NCBI RefSeq assembly: GCF_002863305.2
Contig: NZ_CP136962.1
Coordinates: 2,232,001 to 2,296,000, forward strand
DNA length: 64,000 nucleotides
Reading direction: 5' to 3'
DNA from: Neisseria perflava
GTDB taxonomy: Bacteria; Pseudomonadota; Gammaproteobacteria; Burkholderiales; Neisseriaceae
Shown here in pieces: positions 22,010-29,888 of this stretch. The position numbers and the translations under genes are program-made. Positions within the stretch are counted from its first letter, which is position 1. Every line of letters begins with the position of its first letter. The notes under the pieces are model-generated. The model was given only the letters and a program-made list of their open reading frames with translations. It made no database searches and was not told where the DNA came from.

Positions 22010-22831
22010 ATGTCTTTGCAAAACATCATTGAAACGGCTTTTGAAAACCGTGCCGAAATCAATCCGAATACCGTTACCCCGGAAGTGCGTGAAGCGGTTT
22101 TGGAAACCATTCATCAACTCGACTCCGGCAAACTGCGCGTTGCCGAGCGTTTGGGCGTGGGCGAATGGAAAGTCAACGAATGGGCGAAAAAAGCCGTATT
22201 GCTGTCTTTCCGCATTCAGGACAATGAAATCCTCAACGACGGTGTGAACAAATACTTCGACAAAGTGCCGACTAAATTTGCCGATTGGTCTGAAGACGAA
22301 TTCCGCAGCGCAGGTTTCCGCGCAGTTCCGGGTGCGGTTGCCCGCCGCGGCAGCTTTGTAGCTAAAAATGTCGTGTTGATGCCTTCTTATGTCAATATCG
22401 GCGCATACGTTGACGAAGGTGCGATGGTCGATACTTGGGCGACTGTCGGCTCTTGCGCGCAAATCGGTAAAAACGTGCACTTGAGCGGCGGCGTCGGCAT
22501 TGGTGGCGTACTCGAGCCTCTGCAAGCCAGCCCGACCATTATTGAAGACAACTGCTTCATCGGTGCGCGTTCTGAAATTGTTGAAGGCGTGATTGTCGAA
22601 GAAGGCAGCGTGATTTCTATGGGCGTGTTCATCGGTCAATCCACCAAAATCTTTGACCGTACGACCGGCGAAATCTATCAAGGCCGCGTACCGGCTGGTT
22701 CGGTTGTCGTATCCGGCAGCATGCCTTCCAAAGACGGCAGCCACAGCCTCTACTGCGCAGTTATCGTTAAACGCGTGGACGCACAAACCCGTGCGAAAAC
22801 CAGTGTGAACGAATTGTTACGCGGTATCTAA
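22010..22831 (+). CDS. dapD: Tetrahydrodipicolinate N-succinyltransferase
   Basis: Encodes 273 residues (E. coli 274). Acyltransferase of the succinylase branch of lysine/DAP synthesis. The N-terminal helical domain ([13 protein letters not shown]) is followed by the left-handed beta-helix of hexapeptide repeats ([24 protein letters not shown] through [32 protein letters not shown]), and the family end [18 protein letters not shown] is present. Works as a cytoplasmic trimer. Its terminator is at 22889. Confidence 0.98.
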   Translation: MSLQNIIETAFENRAEINPNTVTPEVREAVLETIHQLDSGKLRVAERLGVGEWKVNEWAKKAVLLSFRIQDNEILNDGVNKYFDKVPTKFADWSEDEFRSAGFRAVPGAVARRGSFVAKNVVLMPSYVNIGAYVDEGAMVDTWATVGSCAQIGKNVHLSGGVGIGGVLEPLQASPTIIEDNCFIGARSEIVEGVIVEEGSVISMGVFIGQSTKIFDRTTGEIYQGRVPAGSVVVSGSMPSKDGSHSLYCAVIVKRVDAQTRAKTSVNELLRGI

Positions 22832-22888
22832 TCGGATAACGATAATGCCGACTGAGGGTGGTATGCTCACTCTATGGTTAGTTTTGAA

Positions 22889-22922
22889 CAAAAAAACAGG
22901 CAGAATGTTCTGCCTGTTTTTT
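22889..22922 (+). terminator. Rho-independent terminator of dapD
   Basis: AAAAAACAGGCAGAA, loop TG, TTCTGCCTGTTTTTT: an 8-10 bp stem with A- and T-tracts, active on either strand. A DUS hairpin (22929-22964) follows and would serve the convergent glycosyltransferase gene. Confidence 0.9.
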
Positions 22923-22928
22923 ATGGTT

Positions 22929-22964
22929 TAAAGGCCGTCTGAAACGATTTCAGACGGCCTTTTG
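22929..22964. terminator. DUS hairpin terminator
   Basis: AAAGGCCGTCTGAAA, loop CGA, complement, then CCTTTTG. It ends the minus-strand GT8 gene. Confidence 0.8.
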
Positions 22965-22997
22965 TTTTTGATGATAGATAAAAATCTCTGCCTGAAA

Positions 22998-23792
22998 TTA
23001 CGCTTTCGGCCAGTCGGCGCAATAGTATTGCCAATAGATTTCTTCAAAAGGAATCTTGCCGTAATCGCACAACCACGGTTTGGCGCGTGTGGTGTAGTGG
23101 ATAACGGGCGGGACGGTGTCAGGTTTGGGGAATATTTCGCCGAGATTTCGTTTTTGGAAATATTGGACTGCGCCTGTTTGAAAATTCCAAGATTCTTCCA
23201 ATTGCAGCCAATTTTTTTGAAATACGGTGTTTAGAAAGCATTGGTCGCCGTAGGGAACGGATTTATCAATGGTGGTAGCAGTTTGCAGCAGTTGCGCTGC
23301 GATATTGTGTTCCCGCCATTGCGCCAGGTCGACCAACAACATACCGGAATTGAAATAGGGCGTAGTGTGCAGGCCGGTCGGGTGATTCCATTCGGTACGG
23401 GCAAGAAAGGAGTCTTGTACCGCCGCAACGGGATAACCGTGCATATCGAGGTTGAACAAATCGTGTAGGGATTGGGTAACCACCATATCGCTGTCGAGAT
23501 ACAGGGCGCGGTCGACAGGCAGATGTTGCATCATCAGACGGAAAAATGCGGCATCCGAAATATGGGGTAGGCGGCGATATTGGCTGAAGTCCATCTCGAT
23601 TTTGACATCATTCAGACGGCTGCCGCTGGCTGCGAGCTTTTGGTTGGTATAGTCGATCCATTCCCGCCTGAAGGTATTGTGCATGAGGTAGAAATTGACA
23701 TTTTTTTTGTGGGTACAGACGGACTTCATCAGTGTATGAACCTGCTCGGCATAGCCGGTATCGGCGGCAAGGACGATGGTGATGTTGCTCAT
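22998..23792 (-). CDS. Glycosyltransferase family 8 protein
   Basis: Encodes 264 residues. The GT8 fold starts ITIVLAADTGYAEQVHTLMKS and has the metal-binding DXD in ALYLDSDMVV near residue 97, plus the GT8 acceptor/donor stretch YFNSGMLLVDLAQWR and the C-terminal VIHYTTRAKPW. The neisserial relative LgtC adds alpha-galactose to lipooligosaccharide, so an LOS-modifying role is plausible. The sugar is unknown and it does not sit in an lgt cluster. No homopolymer tract is seen in it, so no phase variation of the LgtC kind is expected. Confidence 0.85.
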   Translation of the reverse strand: MSNITIVLAADTGYAEQVHTLMKSVCTHKKNVNFYLMHNTFRREWIDYTNQKLAASGSRLNDVKIEMDFSQYRRLPHISDAAFFRLMMQHLPVDRALYLDSDMVVTQSLHDLFNLDMHGYPVAAVQDSFLARTEWNHPTGLHTTPYFNSGMLLVDLAQWREHNIAAQLLQTATTIDKSVPYGDQCFLNTVFQKNWLQLEESWNFQTGAVQYFQKRNLGEIFPKPDTVPPVIHYTTRAKPWLCDYGKIPFEEIYWQYYCADWPKA

Positions 23793-23830
23793 TGGTTAAA
23801 TTCCCTTTATTTGCAATGCCTTAAATTTTA

Positions 23831-25648
23831 TCAGTCATTTTCTTGGGCTTGTGCGGTCGGTAAGGCGGCGTGGTCTTCGTTTTCCAACATGGCTTTTTCT
23901 AATAAATCGCGTTGCAGTTGCTTACCGGCTTTGATGCCCAATTTGCGCAGTTTTTCGGTGCTGCTGATGAGGTTGCCCCTGCCGGAAACCAAGCGGCCAT
24001 AGGCCGTCTGAAACTGGGATTGAGCCTGACCGAGCGCTTTATTGATGCCGTCCATGCTTTCGACAAAGCCAACAAATTTGTCATAGAGTTTGCTGCCTGC
24101 CTCGGCAATCGCCAGCGCGTTTTGGTTTTGCTGCTCATTGCGCCAGATGTTGGCAACGGTGCGCAGGGTGGCGAGCAGGGTACTGGGGCCGGTCAGCATG
24201 ATGCGTTTGTCGAAACACTCTTGGAAGAGGTTTGGATCGTGTTGCAGGGCGAGGAGGTAGGCCGGTTCGACAGGGACGAACATAAAGACGAAGTCCAGCG
24301 TTTTGATACCCTCAAGGTCGGTGTAATCTTTTGCTGCCAAGCTTTTGATATGGGCGCGGATACTGGCGACGTGGTTGGCAAGCTCGCGTTCTGCTTCTGC
24401 GCCGGTGCTTTGCGTATAGCGGACGTAGGCGGTCAGCGATACTTTGGAGTCGATGACGATTTGTTTGTTGTCGGGCAGATTGATGAGGACGTCGGGCTGG
24501 AGGCGGCGTTGGGTGCCATCTGCTTCGTGGCGGACGCTGGAGGCTTGAACGATGTATTCGCGGCCTTTCTGTAGGCCGGAATTTTCCAATACGCTTTCCA
24601 AAATCATCTCGCCCCAGTTGCCTTGGGTTTTGTTTTGCGTGCCGGTCAGCGCAGTGGTCAGCGCTTTGGCATCGTGGTGGAGCTGGGTGTTGAGGGTTTG
24701 CAGGCGTTTGAGCTCGTTTTCGATGGTCAGGCGCTCTTTGGCTTCTTTTTCGTAGGTTTGCTGAACCAGCTCGCTGAAGCCGTGGATGCGTTCGTTGAGC
24801 GGATTGAGCAGTTGTTGGAGATGGTCGTGGTTTTGTTCGGTAAAGCGGCGGCTTTTCTCTTCCAGAATAGTGTTGGCGAGGTTTTGGAACTGGTCGCTCA
24901 GGTTTTTACGCGCATCTGCCAGCAGGGTCAGTTTTTCTTCGGCAGCCTGACGGTCTTTTTCCGATTGGGTATTGAGGCGCTCGTTTTGGACTTGAAGCGC
25001 GTGATTTTGCTCCAAAAGGGCGGCGTATTCTTGTTTCAGACGGCCTTTTTCAGCTTCCTGTTGCTGTAAAAGACTGTTTTTGTCGTCGATATTGGCTTTT
25101 TCTTGCGCCAGTTGTGTGGAGAGGCGTTCATTTTGGACTTGCAGCGCATGGTTTTGCTCCAAAAGCGTGTCGTAGTCTTGTTTCAGACGGCCTTTTTCCG
25201 TTTCCTGCTGTTGTAAAAGTGTATTTTTATCCGCACTCAATGCCTGTTCTTGAGCCAGTTGCGTGTTTAGGAGTTCGTTGTTGATTTGCAGGTTTTGCGC
25301 ACTTTGCTGCCATTTTGCACATTCGTGTTTTAAAGCTTCGGCTTCGGCCTCGCAATCTTGCAGATAGGCAATCTGTTTTTCGGCTGCGGCAAAGCGGTTG
25401 CCCGTCTCCTGCAATTCGTCTTGCAATTCCTGCACGGTATGGCGGCTTTGCGCCAAGTCCGCCGCAGTTTGAGCCTGTACCTGTTCGGCAAACTCATGCA
25501 GGCGGCGGCTTTCGGCCAATTCTTGCAAAACAATAAAGTGTCGGTTTTGGGCTTGGTAGCGTGTTATCAGCCAAGCAAACAGCGCGCCGATAAAAAATGC
25601 GGCCGCGCCGGTCAGGATTAGGGTGGTGTTCATGCTGGAAATAGTCAA
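23831..25648 (-). CDS. rmuC: DNA recombination protein RmuC
   Basis: Encodes 605 residues (E. coli RmuC 475). An N-terminal membrane helix (LILTGAAAFFIGALFAWLI) is followed by a long coiled coil (about residues 30-260) and the C-terminal RmuC nuclease-like domain with GNWGEMILESVLENSGL and VIDSKVSLTAYVRY. RmuC limits inversions at inverted repeats. The coiled coil contains a tandem repeat of 49 residues beginning GRLKQ, with the GRLK encoded by a DUS in both copies (24-strand complements at 25034 and 25181). The duplication partly explains the extra length. Confidence 0.93.
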   Translation of the reverse strand: MTISSMNTTLILTGAAAFFIGALFAWLITRYQAQNRHFIVLQELAESRRLHEFAEQVQAQTAADLAQSRHTVQELQDELQETGNRFAAAEKQIAYLQDCEAEAEALKHECAKWQQSAQNLQINNELLNTQLAQEQALSADKNTLLQQQETEKGRLKQDYDTLLEQNHALQVQNERLSTQLAQEKANIDDKNSLLQQQEAEKGRLKQEYAALLEQNHALQVQNERLNTQSEKDRQAAEEKLTLLADARKNLSDQFQNLANTILEEKSRRFTEQNHDHLQQLLNPLNERIHGFSELVQQTYEKEAKERLTIENELKRLQTLNTQLHHDAKALTTALTGTQNKTQGNWGEMILESVLENSGLQKGREYIVQASSVRHEADGTQRRLQPDVLINLPDNKQIVIDSKVSLTAYVRYTQSTGAEAERELANHVASIRAHIKSLAAKDYTDLEGIKTLDFVFMFVPVEPAYLLALQHDPNLFQECFDKRIMLTGPSTLLATLRTVANIWRNEQQNQNALAIAEAGSKLYDKFVGFVESMDGINKALGQAQSQFQTAYGRLVSGRGNLISSTEKLRKLGIKAGKQLQRDLLEKAMLENEDHAALPTAQAQEND

Positions 25649-25901
25649 TATGCGGAATGTTTCACTATATCATATATTTGCAACGCATTTTATGGTCGGA
25701 TGTGTGCGGGTAACGTGGGTTTTCTTTTAAAAGAAGCTATCAAGGGTATTGGTTTTGACTAATTAAATATTTTTGTTGTAAAAAATATAAATTTATAAGA
25801 TATTGAATTTTAAAATTTATTTTATTTAGAGTGCAATTTTGCAACAAAAAAAGTGGGATTTTATGGGGGGAATGAAACACGTTTGTAGTGCGTATGTAAT
25901 C

Positions 25902-25940
25902 AAGACATCGGTGTCATTTGGTAAGACATCGGTGTCATTT
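25902..25940. repeat. Twin operator-like direct repeat
   Basis: AAGACATCGGTGTCATTT occurs twice (25902-25919 and 25923-25940), start to start 21 bp, two helical turns. Each copy contains GACATCGGTGTC, a 12-bp palindrome with one mismatch. The pair ends about 30 bp upstream of the -35 at 25971, the position expected for an activator or a cooperative regulator. Confidence 0.7.
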
Positions 25941-25970
25941 TCAAAAAATAATGGAAATTAACAAAAAATA

Positions 25971-26000
25971 TTGATATGTTTGATTTTTGCGCTATATATT
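25971..26000 (+). promoter_or_regulatory. Candidate promoter of the peptide array
   Basis: TTGATA at 25971-25976, then TATATA at 25993-25998 (16 bp) or TATATT at 25995-26000 (18 bp). It reads toward the three small peptide genes, leaving an untranslated leader of roughly 120 nt. Confidence 0.5.
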
Positions 26001-26127
26001 TACGATTAAGCTGTATTAGTTTACATTTAAAACGGTATGATTCGCCCTGTCGGTAGCGCAGATGCCGATGAAAAAATGTGTATGTTGTTAAATAACATTT
26101 TGTTTCTATGAAAAAGGACTACTTAAA

Positions 26128-26235
26128 ATGGGAAATTTAATAACGCTTGCTGCCGCTTCTTTAATCGGTATGTCCGGAATATCGGCTTCTGCCATCGGCA
26201 TCTCCCGTAATATCGAAACGGCCATACACAAATAA
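26128..26235 (+). CDS. Small pre-peptide 1 of a tandem paralogous array (35 aa)
   Basis: 35 codons from ATG 26128 with AAGGA about 10 nt upstream. The N-terminal half contains LAAASLIGMSG, shared with the next two genes, and forms a hydrophobic, signal-peptide-like helix. A signal peptidase I site (ISASA) falls after residue 22, leaving a possible mature peptide IGISRNIETAIHK. This copy lacks the N-terminal Lys residues of the others (MGNLIT) and its second half is the most divergent. Alternatively the segment stays as one transmembrane helix. No known family recognised. Confidence 0.65.
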   Translation: MGNLITLAAASLIGMSGISASAIGISRNIETAIHK

Positions 26236-26280
26236 TTCAATTATAAACGAATCAATTACAATACCTTAGAAAACGCAACT

Positions 26281-26300
26281 TAGGCCGTTTTTCGGCCGAC
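26281..26300 (+). other. Short hairpin between peptide genes 1 and 2
   Basis: GGCCG-TTTTT-CGGCC, a perfect 5-bp stem and T5 loop, with no T-run after it. It could pause or stabilise the peptide message. It is not a DUS. Confidence 0.4.
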
Positions 26301-26322
26301 AGACAAGAAAGTGAGACAAACA

Positions 26323-26427
26323 ATGAAAACTTTAATCAAACTGGCTGCAGCCTCTTTAATCGGCATGTCCGGCCTGACCGCCGGTGCAACCAATATTGCC
26401 CACAATATGGCTGATGCCGACAAATAA
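26323..26427 (+). CDS. Small pre-peptide 2 of the tandem array (34 aa)
   Basis: 34 codons. N-terminus MKTLIKLAAASLIGMSG, basic then hydrophobic, followed by LTAGA, a signal peptidase I site after residue 22. Predicted mature part TNIAHNMADADK. Strongly similar to copy 3 along its whole length and to copy 1 in the first half. It starts 87 nt after copy 1. The ribosome-binding site is weak (GAAAGTGAG). The repeated AAASLIGMSG and the fixed cleavage position argue for selection rather than chance. Confidence 0.7.
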   Translation: MKTLIKLAAASLIGMSGLTAGATNIAHNMADADK

Positions 26428-26472
26428 AAACACACAACGCTTCCTCAAATCAATACACAGAAAAGAGTCAGA

Positions 26473-26580
26473 ATGAAAAAATTAATCAAATTGGCCGCAG
26501 CTTCTCTGATCGGCATGTCCGGTTTGACAGTGGGTGCGACCAATATCGTCAAGAATATGGCAGAAGCTGCCGATAAATAA
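26473..26580 (+). CDS. Small pre-peptide 3 of the tandem array (35 aa)
   Basis: 35 codons, starting 45 nt after copy 2. N-terminus MKKLIKLAAASLIGMSG and LTVGA before the predicted cleavage after residue 22; predicted mature part TNIVKNMAEAADK. AAAAGAGTCAGA lies upstream as a modest ribosome-binding site. The array ends at the DUS terminator 26612-26644, so the three genes are probably one transcript. Possible roles are secreted signal peptides, bacteriocin-like peptides, or small membrane proteins. No receptor, processing or immunity gene lies beside them. Confidence 0.7.
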   Translation: MKKLIKLAAASLIGMSGLTVGATNIVKNMAEAADK

Positions 26581-26611
26581 ATACGAGTAAAACAAAGCTT
26601 GTTTTGGTGAT

Positions 26612-26644
26612 AAAAAGGCCGTCTGAACATTCAGACGGCCTTTG
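26612..26644. terminator. DUS hairpin terminator between the peptide array and mnmE
   Basis: AAAAAGGCCGTCTGAA, loop CA, complement, then CCTTTG: a bidirectional terminator for the convergent peptide array and mnmE. Confidence 0.85.
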
Positions 26645-26663
26645 TATTTGATGGTAAACCGTT

Positions 26664-28028
26664 TTATTTGCCGATACAGAAGCGCGAGAAAATCACGCCC
26701 AGCAAATCGTCGGCGGTAAATTCACCGGTAATTTCGCTGCACGCGTTTTGGGCGAGGCGCAGGTGTTCGGCGAAAAGCTCGATTTGGTTGTTGTTGCAGA
26801 GGGCGGCGTTTTCCAGCTCGGCTTCGGCTTCGTGCAGGGCGTTGAGGTGGCGGCTGCGGGCGAGGAACAGGCTTTCGCTTTCGCCCTGCCAGCCGACTTC
26901 CTGCAAGAGCGCGTGTTTGAGCAAGTCGAGACCCGCGCCGGTTTTGGCGGACAGGCTGATGACGGTGTCCGCACCGGTTTGCGCGAGGCCGTCTGAACGG
27001 ACGGCAACGGGTTCGCCGGTCAGGTCGGCTTTGTTGTGGATTTCGATTTTTTTCAAACCTTCGGGCAGGCTGTTCAAAATGGCTTGGGTTTTGGCGTTCA
27101 CGCCTTCGCGCGGGTCAATCAGAATCAGGGCGACATCGGCTTCGGAGACGGCTTTGCGGCTGCGTTCGATGCCGATTTGTTCGACTACGTCGTCGGTTTC
27201 GCGCAGGCCGGCGGTGTCGATGATGTGGACAGGCACGCCGTCGAGGGTGATTTGTTCGCGCACGGTGTCGCGGGTGGTGCCGGCGATGTCGGTTACGATG
27301 GCGATGTCGTCGCCCGCCAAGGCGTTGAGCAGGCTGGATTTGCCGACGTTGGGCGCGCCGACGAGGACGACGTTCATGCCTTCGCGCAAAATCGCGCCCT
27401 GTTCCGCACTGGCAAGCACGGTTTTCAGACGGCCTTGCAACGCTTGGAGCTTGCCGCGCGCGTCGGCGGCTTCGAGAAAGTCGATATCTTCTTCAGGGAA
27501 GTCCAATGTGGCTTCAACCAGCATCCGCAAAGTAATAAGGTCGTCCACCAGCTCGTGTATGTGTTGGGAAAACGCGCCTTTGAGCGAACGCAACGCCATG
27601 CGGGCGGCGGACTTGCTAGAGGCGTCGATGAGGTCGGCGACGCTTTCGGCTTGGGCAAGGTCGAGTTTGTTGTTGAGGAAGGCGCGTTTGGTAAATTCGC
27701 CCGGCTCCGCCATACGCGCGCCCAGTTCGAGGCAACGCGAAAGCAGCATGTCCATCACGACGGGGCCGCCGTGTCCCTGCAATTCAATCACGTCTTCGCC
27801 GGTAAAGCTGGCGGGCGCGGCGAAGTAGAGCAGGATGCCGTTGTCTATCGGCTGCCCGTCGCCGCCGAGAAAGTCGGTGTAAAGCGCGGTGCGCGGTTTG
27901 GGCGTTTTGCCGCCGCTGAGGGTTTGCGCCAAAGGCAACAGGTTTTTGCCGGAAAGGCGGATAACGCCGACTCCACCGCGTCCGGGTGCGGTGGCGATGG
28001 CGGCGATGGTGGGTTGGGTTACGGACAT
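26664..28028 (-). CDS. mnmE: tRNA U34 modification GTPase MnmE (TrmE)
   Basis: Encodes 454 residues, exactly the E. coli length. With MnmG it installs carboxymethylaminomethyl on wobble uridine of some tRNAs. The N-terminal tetrahydrofolate-binding domain opens [20 protein letters not shown]. The P-loop GAPNVGKS is at 224-231, then [11 protein letters not shown] and [10 protein letters not shown]. The essential C-terminal FCIGK with its Cys is intact. Cytoplasmic, single gene between DUS terminators. Confidence 0.98.
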   Translation of the reverse strand: MSVTQPTIAAIATAPGRGGVGVIRLSGKNLLPLAQTLSGGKTPKPRTALYTDFLGGDGQPIDNGILLYFAAPASFTGEDVIELQGHGGPVVMDMLLSRCLELGARMAEPGEFTKRAFLNNKLDLAQAESVADLIDASSKSAARMALRSLKGAFSQHIHELVDDLITLRMLVEATLDFPEEDIDFLEAADARGKLQALQGRLKTVLASAEQGAILREGMNVVLVGAPNVGKSSLLNALAGDDIAIVTDIAGTTRDTVREQITLDGVPVHIIDTAGLRETDDVVEQIGIERSRKAVSEADVALILIDPREGVNAKTQAILNSLPEGLKKIEIHNKADLTGEPVAVRSDGLAQTGADTVISLSAKTGAGLDLLKHALLQEVGWQGESESLFLARSRHLNALHEAEAELENAALCNNNQIELFAEHLRLAQNACSEITGEFTADDLLGVIFSRFCIGK

Positions 28029-28086
28029 GGTTGGCTCGTATCTGGAATTTAATAGACGGTATTATATAGTGATTTCACGATGATGC

Positions 28087-28127
28087 AGGCCGTCTGAAAA
28101 CCTTGATTTCGGTTTCAGACGGCCTTT
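28087..28127. terminator. DUS hairpin terminator
   Basis: AGGCCGTCTGAAAACC, short loop, GGTTTCAGACGGCCTTT. It follows the DUF924 gene on the minus strand and precedes mnmE. Confidence 0.75.
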
Positions 28128-28140
28128 GACTTTGATGGAA

Positions 28141-28680
28141 TTAAAATGATGAACCTTCCTGCTTCAGAAATTCTGCTTCTTCTTCCGTGGTTTTACGCCC
28201 CAATACGGCGTTACGGTGCGGATAGCGTCCGAAGTGGTCGATGATGACTTTGTGTTTGATTTCAAAGGCCAATGCGTTTTCATTGGTATAGCGTTCAAAC
28301 AGCGGTACGGCTTGTTCATGGATAACTTGGCTTTCGCTGTGCATCAACGGCATCAGCATGAAATGGCGTTCATGCGGAAGGAGGTCGGCGAAGCCGGGTT
28401 GGCGAACGGCTTCTTGGGCAAGAATGAGTGCAGCAGTATCTTGGGCAAACGCTTGAGGGCTGTCGCGGAACAGATTGCGCGAGAATTGGTCAAGAATAAT
28501 GATTTCGGCGAGCCTGCCTTGCAGAGTATCGCGCCAGTGTGAAAGTTCGCCGCGAGCTGCCTGCTGCCAGATATCGAAAAATTGAGCGCGAATTTGGGCA
28601 TCGAATCCATTGTTGCGGGCAAATTGGAAAGGGTGGTTTTCTTCGGTAAACCAGAAATCTAAGACAGTTTGAGGTGTCAT
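28141..28680 (-). CDS. DUF924 family protein
   Basis: Encodes 179 residues. DUF924 features are the opening VLDFWF, the central IIILDQFSRNLFRDSPQAFAQD and HFMLMPLMHSES, and the late FGRYPHRNAVLGR. The family is all-helical with a TPR-like appearance and its role is not established. No signal peptide. CAAGGAGTTTTC upstream is a good ribosome-binding site. Apparently monocistronic. Confidence 0.88.
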   Translation of the reverse strand: MTPQTVLDFWFTEENHPFQFARNNGFDAQIRAQFFDIWQQAARGELSHWRDTLQGRLAEIIILDQFSRNLFRDSPQAFAQDTAALILAQEAVRQPGFADLLPHERHFMLMPLMHSESQVIHEQAVPLFERYTNENALAFEIKHKVIIDHFGRYPHRNAVLGRKTTEEEAEFLKQEGSSF

Positions 28681-28923
28681 GAAAACTCCTTGAAATAGAG
28701 TACAGGGAAAATTGAGGCCGTCTGAAAAATTAGAGAGATGCTTTCAGATCATCTTAACCATCAGCGCTTGCGTGAGAAAAGATCGGTAGCGGAGCGGATT
28801 GTTGCTCACAATATGCAATTTATGATCTACATCTTTTCAGGATGGGCTCCTTACTACTCTGGTACAGTTCCTTCACTTTGTTCAAAATATTTTTGTAATT
28901 TTGATATAAATTGCCGACAGATT

Positions 28924-29019
28924 TTATTCGTATGTGGAGACGACGACAATATTTTGCACTTGGAAAACTTTGCTTGCGTTGCCGACATAAGCTGTTGCAC
29001 CAATCACTGCGATTCTCAT
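28924..29019 (-). pseudogene. Decayed copy of the 5' end of the adjacent NAD(P)-binding oxidoreductase gene
   Basis: Reading from ATG 29019, MRIAVIGATAYVGNA matches the first 15 residues of the gene at 29113-29769 (MKIAVIGATGYVGNA). The frame then jumps to SKVFQVQNIVVVS, matching TDKVFQAQNVAAVS further on: about 20 internal codons are deleted, and the rest of the gene is absent after TAA at 28924. The 5' flank (ATTGATGAGATGAGCGCAT) also matches the flank of the intact gene. A remnant of a tandem duplication. Confidence 0.75.
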
Positions 29020-29064
29020 GTGTGACTTCTTGTTGAGATTCGATTGATGAGATGAGCGCATGCA

Positions 29065-29100
29065 AAGGCCGTCTGAAACTTTTAGTTTCAGACGGCCTTT
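29065..29100. terminator. DUS hairpin terminator
   Basis: AAAGGCCGTCTGAAA, loop CTTTTAG, complement with CCTTTAAA. Ends the oxidoreductase gene on the minus strand. Confidence 0.8.
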
Positions 29101-29112
29101 AAATTAAGATGA

Positions 29113-29769
29113 TTAAACAGCGGCGACGGTAAAGCGTTCAAACAAATGCGCTTTGTTTTCCACATCGTCGGCGATGGCGACTGCCAAATCAGCCACGCTG
29201 ATGCCTGCCGGAATTTCACCGTCCATCAGCAAATCGTCTTTGCCCAAGCGGTATTTGCCGGTTTTGTCTTCGCTGAAGCCGCCGTCCGCGCCCAGTCGTG
29301 CAGGAGGGGAAACGAAAGACCAGTTCACGTCGCGGCGCGGCAGGAGTTCTGCCAAGAGATGGCGTGCGGCATTGGCGCCGTCGTAAATGGCTTTGGGGAA
29401 ATCGGGCGTATCGATAACTTGCAAACCGGGCGCGACATACAGGCTGCCCGCGCCGCCGACAATCAAGAGATACGGCACTTGCGCTGCTTTTGCCGCTTCG
29501 ACGATGCTGTTTGCGCCGCGTGTAAAATCCGCGCCGATGTTGGGATTGGTCCAGCCCGGGTTGAAGGCACTGACTACGGCATCAAAACCGACCAGTTTGT
29601 CGGCAAAATTCGCCGCGTTGACATCTGCGGAAACGGCGGCAACATTTTGCGCTTGGAAAACTTTGTCTGTATTGCGGGCGAAAGCGGTTACTTCATGACC
29701 GCGGCCTGCCAGTTCTTGCACGACTGCGTTGCCGACATAACCTGTTGCACCGATGACTGCGATTTTCAT
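29113..29769 (-). CDS. NAD(P)-binding oxidoreductase, NmrA/SDR-like
   Basis: Encodes 218 residues from ATG 29769, which follows AAGGAGTTAAAC; an upstream in-frame ATG (29811) lacks a site. The N-terminal Rossmann motif GATGYVG begins at residue 7 and is followed by VVQELAGRGHEVTAFAR. This is the atypical SDR/NmrA type that senses or reduces with NAD(P)H (YwnB/YesF-like). The substrate is unknown. It is divergent from the LysR gene at 29889, with 119 bp between them, so that regulator probably controls it. Confidence 0.87.
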   Translation of the reverse strand: MKIAVIGATGYVGNAVVQELAGRGHEVTAFARNTDKVFQAQNVAAVSADVNAANFADKLVGFDAVVSAFNPGWTNPNIGADFTRGANSIVEAAKAAQVPYLLIVGGAGSLYVAPGLQVIDTPDFPKAIYDGANAARHLLAELLPRRDVNWSFVSPPARLGADGGFSEDKTGKYRLGKDDLLMDGEIPAGISVADLAVAIADDVENKAHLFERFTVAAV

Positions 29770-29888
29770 GTTTAACTCCTTGTGGGGATGTGATTGATTA
29801 GATGAGTGCATTGTAAGGCCGTCTGAAACGCTTGATAATCCCTGTTTTGCTGTTATGATTGTGAAGTTAAACTACATAATCAGTCAAA

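Larger units (their letters stand above)
25649..26127. promoter_or_regulatory. Long AT-rich regulatory region upstream of the peptide array
   Basis: 479 bp with no gene I can support. It contains the twin dyads at 25902-25940, a promoter at 25971-26000, and a TGTTA-AA-TAACA palindrome at 26086-26097 just before the first peptide gene. AT content is far above the neighbouring genes and no DUS occurs in it. Confidence 0.6.

Noticed and set aside
25902..25940. Start of a CRISPR array
   Set aside because: Only two repeats with a 3-bp gap; too short for repeat-spacer units. No cas genes in the window.
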